Of a stretch of DNA of 64,000 nucleotides, positions 39,736 through 49,135 are shown in pieces. Under the pieces are notes generated by a model. The model was not told the DNA's origin. It did no database searches and was given only the letters and a program-made list of their open reading frames with translations. Origin of the DNA: Bolinopsis microptera (taxonomy: Eukaryota > Ctenophora > Tentaculata > Lobata > Bolinopsidae); NCBI RefSeq assembly GCF_026151205.1, contig NC_087072.1, forward strand, positions 19,498,103 to 19,562,102. Direction: 5' to 3'. Position 1 is the first letter of the stretch, and every line of letters begins with the position of its first letter. Both the position numbers and the translations under genes were made by a program.

Positions 39736-41050
39736 GTTGATTTAGTAAACATAATCATATGAGTAAAAAAAAACCATGACAAGGGTATCAGACCTATATT
39801 AATCTAAGAGACGACACAAAACGAATCATCATACAACAAATTTTAAAATCCTGCGGCACAGGATCCTGTTGTTTTCCTACTCTACCTCTCCCAAACCCCT
39901 CTCTCCTTCTCCTCTCTTCAGGTTTATTCTTCAATTTTTTTAAATTAGATAGCAGATATATTTTCTTTTAAATGAAGTAATGGCATTATACATTGTTTGT
40001 TATCGTATGTATGTTGTGTATAGTGTTTGCTGACTGGGTATATGCTATATATTTTGAGGCTCACGACGTCTCGTCCCATGGGTGGAGTTGTAGGCTGAGT
40101 ATGTGTTCAAATCTCCTTACTTCGTATGGTGAAACATTGAAAGGTTTGCCTTAGCCTTTGGGACGAGTGTTTGCCCACCGGGGATCCAAATATATGATTA
40201 TCATGGACATTACTTTGACACATAAACTAATCAAACGACTTTAATGATTCCAGAAAATTTTACTAACTGCATTTAGCTAGTTTATAGTAAATACACACGA
40301 TCGCAGAATAGAGGAGCACAATTGGGTTCCTTGTTCTGCGACTGTGTTTCCTCGGTGGGCCGACAGGTTTTTGTTGTGTAGTAGTGCTGGGGAAAAAAAC
40401 GCTTTAACTATCAATGAGAGTACAAATTTTTAATTCTTGACCTTAGTGCCACAGTTTCTGTGGTAAAAACAAATTTATAGTTAAACGTTATATATTGTAG
40501 AAGGGCATGATTTACTCACATCACTAAGCATCTGGATGGATAATTAGCACACAAAGATAAACTGACCTTTAAACATGACCACCAGCTATACCACGTAACC
40601 ATAGCTCCGAAATAAATAAATTGCTCTACATAGAAACATCTGGCCTGATCCTATCACATTGTGGTCCCCAGGGGTTCGGTAAAGCCCTTACAGGCAACTG
40701 GGTCCTTTTACCAGCCACAATAAAATTGATCATGCCAGTACTGTCATAAACTGTAACCAACTATTTAAAAATTAGATATCTTTTGCTAAATTTTAAATTT
40801 TAAGTCATAGAGCAATCTTCTCAATTTTAAAATTTTTAAGAATTATATTTTACCCTAACTATGATGTGGTGGCATTTCATACTTAACTAAATTTCAACTT
40901 TGAAAGTAAATAGATTATTAGTGACAACAAAATTATAGTTTAAGACATCCATTCTGCATTGTGTTTCCAATATTAGAATTTATGATATGTATTGATTGAA
41001 TAATTGGTAATAAATTTAACTTTTGTTTTATTAACTTTTGTTTTATTAAC
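39736..41050 (+). other. LINE-C 3' UTR
   Basis: No open frame of note. It ends at the tandem tail 41026-41050 and the right TAAC duplication. It is long for such an element, so a hidden second insertion cannot be excluded. Confidence 0.6.
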
Positions 41051-42540
41051 TTTTTCATGAGACCTTTTTTCCAAACACTATCAAAAGCTTTTTCAAAATC
41101 TATAAAGAGACAGATGACCGTGTATTTCTTCTGAAGATGACTACGAACATCATTATCCAGTCTGTTTAGATAACGAACAGTGTTGCGCTTTTTTGTGAAC
41201 CCTTCTTGATACTCATCGCTTAGGCCCTTCTTTCTAAGGTGCTCTTCTAATCTATTAGCAATTATTTGTTCAAATACCTTACCAATATAGGATGTTATAG
41301 AGATCGGTCGATATGATCCTGCCTTGCTGTAGTCAGTTTTGCCTTCCTTCTTGAGAAATATTACATCAGCAATATCCCAAACCCAGTGGCCAGTCTTCAA
41401 ACATGAATTCAACAATGCAAGAATACATTCACAGGCAGTTCCTCCCAATTTTTTAAACATTACGGGATGGAATTCAAAGTTATCAAAGCTTTTTCCTGCT
41501 GCTTGATAATTTTTGAAGAAGTGTTGAAGTTCAGCTTTAGTAATCTCCCCATTTAGCATATCCTCTTCATCATTGGTTGTGTAGGTAGAGTCTTGGGGCT
41601 CACTTTCATTAGATTCAAGACATTCCTTATAGATTCTGTTGACATCTTCATAGAACTTTGCATCAAAATCTGTTCCTTTTTCCAGCAAATGTTTACCTGC
41701 AAAGAGGCTATCAAATAGTATTTCTTCAATGTCTTTAGAATCTGTGATAAGATCACCACTTGCTTCCTTGAAGGGCTCTACCTTGTTGTCACGTTTTTTA
41801 GAAAACATCCGATTGAATTCTTTCCAAAACTTTGTACATTGGGAGGCATTGAGATTGTTAGTCTTCGTTAAAATGAACTTTTGACACTCTTTTTTCCTAG
41901 TTTCATCAAACAAACCTTTGGCATGATCTAGGGCAGCTTTGTTCGACAAGGTGTTACGTTTCATATATAATCTCTTTGCGTCTCTAAGTGCTTTAGACAT
42001 TTGAGTAAGTCTATCTGTCCAGTAAGGTTTGCTATGTGGGGTGGATTTCTTGTGTGTTGCAAACTTAGATGTTGCTGCATGGATTGTTGAGTTGATGGTG
42101 TCCCATTGAGATGTAGCATCACTGTCAAAGAAGTCTGCTTTCTTTGCTATTAGATCATCCTCAATATAATCTGACCATTTTGCCCAGTCGATTGAGCTTA
42201 AGTCGATTTTCATCTTAGGGGGTGCTGGTGAGTTTTCAGCACATGCTGTTTTTATTGATGATAAAATAGGCACATGCCCACGTATTGGAGCACCTGAGAA
42301 TAGTTCTGCATCGATATCTGTTTTCATATCAGTAAATAGATGCTCAGTTGCTGTGGATGTAATCATAAAGTCTATTAAACTATTTCCATTGTCAGATAGG
42401 AATGTTGGTTCTGCACTACTAATAATGGTATAGTCTTGAAACTTCAGTTCAGTTGCAATCTGCTTACCGTAAGAGTTTTCAGTATTATCACCCTTGACGT
42501 TTCTCAAGCCATGCACCAATTGCATGGAACTCTCTTCCAT
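41051..42540 (-). pseudogene. LINE-B 5' half: endonuclease end and RT fingers/palm
   Basis: Minus-strand open frame of about 500 codons, read from 42540 down. It has the end of an endonuclease (LIDFMITS, then GHVPILSSI in place of the usual SDH). A charged linker follows, then RT motifs ITKAELQHFF, ADVIFLKKEG, SYRPISITSYIGKVFEQI, EGFTKKRNTV and CLFIDFEKAFDSVWKKGL. The frame runs to 40933, but codons beyond MKKL come from the LINE-C tail. The endonuclease N-terminal half is absent, so LINE-B is 5'-truncated near 42.6 kb. Confidence 0.88.
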
Positions 42541-42784
42541 TGACGTTGAGATGTATTACTGATACCAACTGCTTCAAGCGAATGTTAAATAACCACTTAT
42601 ATAATCAGTTTTGATGTTTTATCTTTCCAGTTGTCTTCACTTTACAAGACACCTTGGCTTTTATTTCTTACCACACTCCATTTTATGTCTAGATCTCAAC
42701 TTTTTAGGATCTGTTTCTCTTTTTGGTTGATTATGTCACTGTACTACCTTTATTTATACTACCTTTATTTATAAATTCTGATAT

Positions 42785-42955
42785 TTTTATGGAAGGGAGA
42801 CGGGGTAGACCATGTTTAAACTTATTAGATGTTATTAGAAAAGACTTGACTAGTAGAAATCTTGATATTAGACTTAAGAATTTGACTGATTTCGAAGACC
42901 TTAGATTTTTAGCTTTAGATAGGGAGGAGTGGAAGAAGTTAGAAGATGGTTGATG
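42785..42955 (+). pseudogene. C-terminal LINE fragment
   Basis: The frame ending TGA at 42953-42955 reads GRRGRPCLNLLDVIRKDLTS then LDREEWKKLEDG. This GRPxxxWLDxVxxDL ... DRxxWxxL pattern is the typical tail of LINE ORF2 proteins that are often annotated as host genes. Only about 55 residues remain, followed by AT-rich 3' sequence. Confidence 0.7.
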
Positions 42956-43496
42956 TTTTTGTTTTCTTTTTTATGCGTTTTGATATCTATAAGGTGCCTA
43001 GGATGCTCTTTTAAAGAGATATTTCGTACTTTGAAAGATTTACTACTACTACTACCTTTAATATACCTACATGCATTGTATGGTTTCTGCTTCTTGTAAG
43101 TTTAGTGTGGTCTACAATTTTTTTATGAAAAATGTGTCAAACAGTATATATACATTCAATTTAATCAAGTGATGCAATTGGCAGAGCACAATCAAATTTT
43201 AAGTGTTGCAATTGGCAGAGCACAATACATTGCTACCAATAATTATTTTAAATTTTTTATTTAGATTTTTAAATTTTTTGGTTTACAATAAAAGATGTTT
43301 TAATTTTGTTTAAGCCTTATATTGAGGCTATGTTCTGTGTACATACTTATTGCATATTCGTTTTCGTTATATGAGTAAGCTGTGTGATTGTGAAACAAAG
43401 TAAGCTTTACCAGTGTATTTTTACACTGATTTCGAATAAGACCAATTAAGTAGTATAAGATGAAAATTATTTATTGACAAATTAAAAACAAATTAA

Positions 43497-43724
43497 TTGA
43501 CGATGTCAATTCATCGCAACTCGGCGAGGCCAGTAGCGCATTTCGCCGATCTATCGTTGACACACGCTGCAACCCCTTTTGATCGCGCGCGAAGCACGCG
43601 CGGCCGGCCGGCTGGCACGCTTCGCATGCACGAGAGGTATACAACGTGTAGCAAATCTAGCGAGGTGGTTGCGAGAAGCATAATTGAGTGCGCGGCGCGG
43701 CCCAGTAATGCATAGCGTTACAAC
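43497..43724 (+). repeat. GC-rich repeat family with 9-bp duplications, copy A
   Basis: Begins TTGACGATGTCAATTCATCG and ends GCATAGCGTTACAA, matching copies at 45384 and 46907, with about 100 extra GC-rich bases (GCGCGCGAAGCACGCGCGG) in the middle. A related, more diverged copy lies at 43770-43877. A 9-bp duplication is not visible for this copy. Confidence 0.7.
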
Positions 43725-43769
43725 ATTCGGATTATGAACATAAATATAATATAGCCTGGGGTCCCTGGG

Positions 43770-43877
43770 TAATCGCGCAGCTTGGCGTGGCCCAGTGATG
43801 CATTTTGCCGATCTATACCGCGAAGAAAAATATTATTTGATGCGAGCAGCGCGGCCCAGTAGTACATCACACTACAA
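43770..43877 (+). repeat. GC-rich repeat family, diverged copy B
   Basis: Shares AATCGCGCAGCTTGGCG, CCCAGTGATGCATTTTGCC and GCGGCCCAGTAGTACATC with the family; its left end is missing. It lies just 45 bases from copy A. Confidence 0.65.
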
Positions 43878-43966
43878 ATCTAAAATATAGTATTTATTGT
43901 TAATAAAATGCTCAATGTAGCCAGTTATTTTTAAATATTTTCATCATACGGGCCCGAATTGTTTAA

Positions 43967-44199
43967 CCCATTAGGGACGATAGGGTCGTTTTTATGACCT
44001 ACCTTTTCTAGACGAAAAACCAAATTACTAAACGCTATAACGAATCTATAGCACATATACTCAAAATTTATTGGGCTTCATTATATGTAGCCCAATAAAT
44101 TTTGAGCATATATGCTATAGATTCGTTATAGCGTTTAGTAATTTGGTTTTTCCTCTAGAAAAGGTGGGTCATAAAAACGACCCTATCGTCCCTAATGGG
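43967..44199. mobile_element. Palindromic piggyBac-like MITE
   Basis: The 233-bp element is almost a complete inverted repeat: arms of about 110 bp pair with few mismatches around a short AT loop near 44083. The ends read CCCATTAGGGACGATAGGGT on both strands, and TTAA is duplicated at 43963-43966 and 44200-44203. TTAA plus CCC termini are the piggyBac hallmark. It has no coding capacity and would need transposase from elsewhere. Confidence 0.88.
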
Positions 44200-45069
44200 T
44201 TAAACATCAAAAATTATATATAATTTAATTACAAAACACAGAAGGACTTTACATTTTTTTGTATCACGTGGTGACCCCCACTGTCGCTTCACTGTAGAGT
44301 TTTGACGATACAGGGGGAGCCGCGCACTCGTGCGCAGCGGGTCATACAACGTATGACAAACATTTTTTATTCATAAACATGAACACATTTTCAAATGAAG
44401 CTGCGAACTGCTCAGTCATGATATTGAAATGAAATGAAATGAATTGTGTGTAGTTTTGTTACGCGTTGATTATTGAGCTCTCTTATCTCATCTCTTATCG
44501 CTACAATTTAACGACGACTTAGCTGCTAGTTTGTGTCTGGTGCTATACAATTCTGAGTACATTATGGGAAATGTGGACTTTCACTCTACAATGTGGTCAT
44601 GTAAATATATGGACATGTTTGCCTTTGCTGATTCTGCTAATGATCTTGGTTGTTGGGCTGAGGAAGTGATGAAGACAATAAACTGTGATGAAGATAGTCA
44701 TATTACATTAGACAAGTTCAAGAAACCAAACAAGGACGTTGTGGTAAAGCACCTTTTTGATGCCTTTAAGGGAATTGTTGGATATAAGGAATGCTTTCGA
44801 AAAGCGACAATAAGACTGGAGGAAATGAGAAGCGACATGATTAATACTCAGAAATCAGTTATTCAGTTGCAAGGGGAACTCTTGGACATAAAGACTAAAG
44901 AGCTAGATTCAGTCCAGAGAACTGTTAAAACTGCTGTAGAAAATACTGTTCAAGCTGAGATTAAGTCTTACAGTGCTGCTGTGTCAAAACATTCCCACAG
45001 CTCTGCCTCCACTTTCACGGCAGAGAACTTTAAGAAAGTAGTTCAGAATGTGGTAGCTGAAGAGGATCG

Positions 45070-45180
45070 CTTGATACATGTTTCGTATCCCAATATCAGA
45101 GATAATATGATTAGACCACCAGAATATGCCTTCGGCGGCGCGCGCTTCGCGCGCGAAAAGTGGCATGCAACGTATGTCAA
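45070..45180. mobile_element. 7-bp-duplication MITE, copy 2, inside a LINE ORF1
   Basis: Begins CTTGATACATG, ends CGTATGTCAA, with AGGATCG duplicated at 45063-45069 and 45181-45187. The ends match copy 1 (6752-6845), but the middle holds a GC-rich stretch, GGCGCGCGCTTCGCGCGCGA, absent from copy 1. Its insertion adds sequence to the host ORF1 and then shifts its frame. Confidence 0.9.
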
Positions 45181-45383
45181 AGGATCGCAGCAGAAATGTG
45201 TTGATTTTTGGTCTCAAGGAGGATGCAGGTGAGAAACTTGCTGATAAAATTTGCGACGTGTTTGAACAAATGGCAGAGAAGCCACGTTTTGAAGCTGCTC
45301 GAATTGGGAATAAAGCTGCTGACAAACATAAAGCTGTTAAAGTATCATTTGGAAGCTCCAGCACCGTTCATCAGATACTGATT

Positions 45384-45486
45384 TGATTCACGATGTCAAT
45401 CCTTCGCATCTCGCCGATCTGCATACGTGGTTGCGAGAAGCATTATTGGATGCGCGCGCGCGACCCAGTAGTGCATCGCGCTACAA
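45384..45486. mobile_element. GC-rich MITE with 9-bp duplication, copy C
   Basis: Begins TGATTCACGATGTCAATCC and ends GCATCGCGCTACAA. Flanks are ATACTGATT (45375-45383) and ATACTGATC (45487-45495), a 9-bp duplication with one difference. It interrupts the LINE ORF1 frame. The termini are not inverted repeats of each other. A 9-bp duplication would fit Mutator-like elements, but this is tentative. Confidence 0.8.
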
Positions 45487-45524
45487 ATACTGATCAAAGC
45501 TAAAGAACTTAGACTGTCTCAGTG

Positions 45525-46115
45525 TTCATTTCATTTCATTTCATTTCATTTCATTTCATTTCATTTCATTTCATTTCATTTCATTTCATTTCATTTCATT
45601 TCATTTCATTTCATTTCATTTCATTTCATTTCATTTCATTTCATTTCATTTCATTTCATTTCATTTCATTTCATTTCATTTCATTTCATTTCATTTCATT
45701 TCATTTCATTTCATTTCATTTCATTTCATTTCATTTCATTTCATTTCATTTCATTTCATTTCATTTCATTTCATTTCATTTCATTTCATTTCATTTCATT
45801 TCATTTCATTTCATTTCATTTCATTTCATTTCATTTCATTTCATTTCATTTCATTTCATTTCATTTCATTTCATTTCATTTCATTTCATTTCATTTCATT
45901 TCATTTCATTTCATTTCATTTCATTTCATTTCATTTCATTTCATTTCATTTCATTTCATTTCATTTCATTTCATTTCATTTCATTTCATTTCATTTCATT
46001 TCATTTCATTTCATTTCATTTCATTTCATTTCATTTCATTTCATTTCATTTCATTTCATTTCATTTCATTTCATTTCATTTCATTTCATTTCATTTCATT
46101 TCATTTCATTTCATT
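45525..46115 (+). repeat. (TTCAT)118 microsatellite
   Basis: 591 bases of uninterrupted five-base unit. The open frame in it (Phe-His-Phe-Ile-Ser repeated) is an artefact of a five-base unit read in three frames. It starts right after the last recognisable LINE ORF1 codons. Confidence 0.98.
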
Positions 46116-46305
46116 GAAAAAATCATTCACATTTAATTCATTAAAATTTTAATTCAAACGTTTGAACCATTAAATAACCTAGGAAATTCAATCCTTAACT
46201 TAACTATTACTGTTTTGCGTTTTAAACTGATATGATGATATTAACTTTGGAGGACTTCGCCGCTTCGACGCGCCGCGCGAACTAGCATTCTTGCTTCGCA
46301 TCGTC

Positions 46306-46336
46306 GATCGTTGCTTTGCTTCGCAAAGCAACGATC
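46306..46336. repeat. Perfect 14-bp hairpin next to a fragment of the GC-rich family
   Basis: GATCGTTGCTTTGC and GCAAAGCAACGATC flank a TTC loop. Directly after it, GACGGATTGACATCGTCAATCAA (46339 on) is the inverted end of the GC-rich family, so this is a minus-oriented remnant. Confidence 0.75.
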
Positions 46337-46906
46337 TCGACGGATTGACATCGTCAATCAAATATTAACTTAACTTAACTTATTATTATTTTTACATAAG
46401 CTCCTTCTTAGTGTGGTGACTTGGGGTCCATAAATATAACAATGCAAGCTGATAAACCAAAAAGAACAACTGGGGTAGGTAGGTAGCCCTGGTGGGTGTG
46501 TAAACTTTACGGTCTGCTCTCTCCAAGATCAGCCTGCTTCTCCATTTTACCGTGAAGCCTAATTTATAGTTTTTTATAAATACATGAGTGCAAGTGCAGG
46601 TTTACTAATCTTAATCTACTTAACAACTCAATAGCCCAAGGGCCAAGTCACCATACCGCAGTATATTCCATGGTAATAGAAGAACTTTAAAGTTTTTCAA
46701 ATTGTTACTATAATTGATTTAATTAAAAATTTGTTGTTTTCTTGAATTCATAATTGCACCATGAATCACTGTAAAACAAGTTAAGCACCAAGCTCGCGAA
46801 AAATACCAAATACAATGTGCATTAAACATAAACATTACCTAGCTTGCCTAGGTTTCTTGCTTGGTTCTTTTTGCATTGAAGAAATCAATGCAAGCAGCTT
46901 TGTTCT

Positions 46907-47031
46907 TGATTCACGATGTCAATCCTTCGCAGCTCGGTGAGGCACAGTGGTGCATCTCGCCGATCTACCGAAGTGGTTGCGAGAAGAATTATTTGATGCG
47001 CGGCGCGACCCAGTAGTGCATCGCGCTACAA
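46907..47031. mobile_element. GC-rich MITE with 9-bp duplication, copy D
   Basis: Begins TGATTCACGATGTCAATCC and ends GCATCGCGCTACAA. CTTTGTTCT is perfectly duplicated on both sides (46898-46906 and 47032-47040). Internally it has two related sub-repeats, each with CCAGTRGTGCATC. It defines the full-length element at 125 bp. Confidence 0.88.
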
Positions 47032-47040
47032 CTTTGTTCT

Positions 47041-48391
47041 AACCAGAGCGAGCGACCGGCGGCATATTGTACTTGTGAAACAAGCGCGTCACGCAGCACA
47101 CGTATACACATGGCTATGTGAACAAGCAGCTCAAAAAGAACGCCGCGCACATATGGATTTGAGTGCCTGGTACATGGTAAGTGAGTGCACATGGGTAGTT
47201 ATAGTTTATGCTAGCTTAGATTGGACGTCATGTAAATATCATGTAAATATTAGCGCCACGTAGGCGTGCAGCGACCGCTCATATTCCTTGAGCTAGGCTC
47301 GCGCACAAAGTAATATTATATACTGGTTTAGCGCAATTCAAATTTTTAATCAATTTTCTGCTACGCGCTTGTATTATTAGCTTTTGTTTTATTGGCGGTG
47401 CTGATGTTATTAAACATTATATATAGCCTCAAGCCTGGGTAACCTTCGTTTTAGATGCATTTTTTAAAGGAATAAGTAAAACAAAATTTTAAGTTTTTTT
47501 CAATTTGTTGAGCCCAGCAGCTTACTTCCTTTCTCTCTTCCCCCGTCGTCTTGAGTGTGTGATTTTTGTTGATATCCGAGCTCTTTTTTTAATCTTTTGG
47601 TTAACTTTCTGTGATTGGACTCGGTATTTTCGTCCCGGCCGAGTGGGACGATGCTTGCTCGCCAGTTAAGCTATACTGTAGATAACACTAATTTCTACAA
47701 ACCAAAATATTAAATATAAAATGTGTCCAGTATGGCGCAAATGCATAATTTGATAATTTCTCGACCCCATCGTCGGGGTGAGAGTTATCTGAACCAACTG
47801 CATGCCCCTACGATTGCGTCACCACTGGTGAGCAAGCATTTGTTTGTTGTTTAGTTGTGTTGAAAGGGAACATTACTTAATTAATTCATCCATTCGGATT
47901 TTAATAACGATGAGCTATGATATACCGTTCATCTTAGATTGTTGGATCAATCTTATTATATGATTAGATTTTATAAACGAACTTGGCACACAAAAGATTA
48001 TAATGCGGAGGTTGGCTGGCTCTTCTATGATAAATACGACACTTCAATTTACAGAATGCTTGCTAGAGATAAGACAAAATATTATCAGACTATTCATGCA
48101 GCATGAGTAACTGGTGGATAAGCCTTCGGTAAAAACGGATCCGGAAAAGTCAATGCGGCACTCGGGTCCTTGGTATTGACGTCGGTATATTGTCCATTAT
48201 CTACGTTCTGCTTTCGTAGTTTAAACAATAGTGAGTTCTAAATATACAGCTTTAAACCGATTAAGTATGAATGAATGAAATACCTGACAATCCACACTCT
48301 TATAATCCAAAAGCATGAGTAACTCGTAGTGATGTATGATTTCTAGAAACTTTAAATTAAATTTGGCCAAAGTACAATCCTTAACTACGAT
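47041..48391. other. Non-coding stretch with one unidentified open piece
   Basis: Mostly AT-rich. Around 47960-48110 one plus frame reads IRFYKRTWHTKDYNAEVGWL and ...YDKYDTSIYRMLARDKTKYY before a TGA. It looks like a piece of real coding sequence, perhaps of a transposon, but I do not recognise it. Confidence 0.4.
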
Positions 48392-49135
48392 ATGTTCATT
48401 AACAAGTGGGAGTTGTCTCCAAATACTATTTCCAAAACTGAGTACTGTAACATTATCATGGGGATACGGAGATATAACTGCCCCACTATTAACTCAAGGA
48501 ATATTGAGTTTGTTGACTCAAATATAAAACTTAAATTTCTACATTCTGTAACTGGACAGGTGAAGGGAAGTAAAATTCGGGATAAAATGTACGACTCTAT
48601 CTGCCCAAACGAGCTGTCATCATTACGTCAATGGGTTATTGACCTAAATAATCAACCAATAGATTGGGCGGTCGTTCTTAGCAACCTATTTTTCTTAGTA
48701 TCTAAAAATTTTAAGTTGATTCAATTTCAGTACAAGCTTTTAATGAGGATCACGACGTGTAGATACATGAGACACAAAATGAAAATTGTTACAGATACTC
48801 CCATGTGTAGCCTGTGTAACACATACTTAGAAACAATTCCTCATATCTATCTCCATTGTATCCACACAAATAGCTTCATCACAATACTTGAAGACTTTAT
48901 AAAAAGGAAAATCGATAGAAATTACAAAGACCCCAATAAAATTAATTTTATAGTTTGTAATCACACTTCACAAATTATAAATTATTTTAATATTGTTGCC
49001 AAATGGTACATTAGCAAAAGATTTCAGGCAGGGGACATGCCGATCTGGCAGGGATATATCAAACTTCTTAAACTTTCACTTACTGGAGACAAAATAGGCC
49101 ACAAAAGTTCTATTGTGTCGATCTTGGCCGATTAG
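48392..49135 (+). pseudogene. L1/Tx1-like LINE ORF2 C-terminus, 5'-truncated
   Basis: 247-codon frame with a zinc-knuckle pattern MCSLCNTYLETIPHIYLHC (CxxC...H...C) preceded by KLIQFQYKLLMRITTCRYM, the usual layout of the L1/Tx1 clade C-terminal region. No RT motifs remain, so it is a dead 5'-truncated insertion. An A-rich stretch at 49830-49900 may be the tail of this or another insertion. Confidence 0.78.

Larger units (their letters stand above)
36744..41046 (+). mobile_element. LINE-C (CR1/L2/Jockey-like) inserted into LINE-B
   Basis: It sits between the two halves of LINE-B with TAAC duplicated on both sides (36740-36743 and 41047-41050). It is 5'-truncated within the endonuclease. The 3' UTR of about 1.3 kb ends in a 15-bp tandem tail with units TTAACTTTTGTTTTA. 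A second copy of the same family lies at 51679-53500 on the minus strand. Confidence 0.85.
44531..45524 (+). pseudogene. LINE ORF1 (coiled coil plus RRM-like), broken by two MITEs
   Basis: The frame from about 44564 (ATGGGAAATGTGGAC) encodes a helical, charged region with a coiled coil (LEEMRSDMINTQKSVIQLQG and onward) and then VVAEED. The frame then passes through a 111-bp MITE (45070-45180). After it, DRSRNVLIFGLKEDAGEKLA... resumes: an RRM-like start typical of LINE ORF1 proteins. It runs to STVHQIL, where a second MITE (45384-45486) cuts in. LIKAKELRLSQ follows the second MITE, before the (TTCAT)n array. Without the two insertions the reading would be continuous, so the gene was intact when they landed. 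ORF1 proteins bind the element RNA. No matching ORF2 was identified. Confidence 0.8.

Noticed and set aside
45522-46136. 204-codon frame FHFIS repeated
   Set aside because: By-product of the (TTCAT)n microsatellite.
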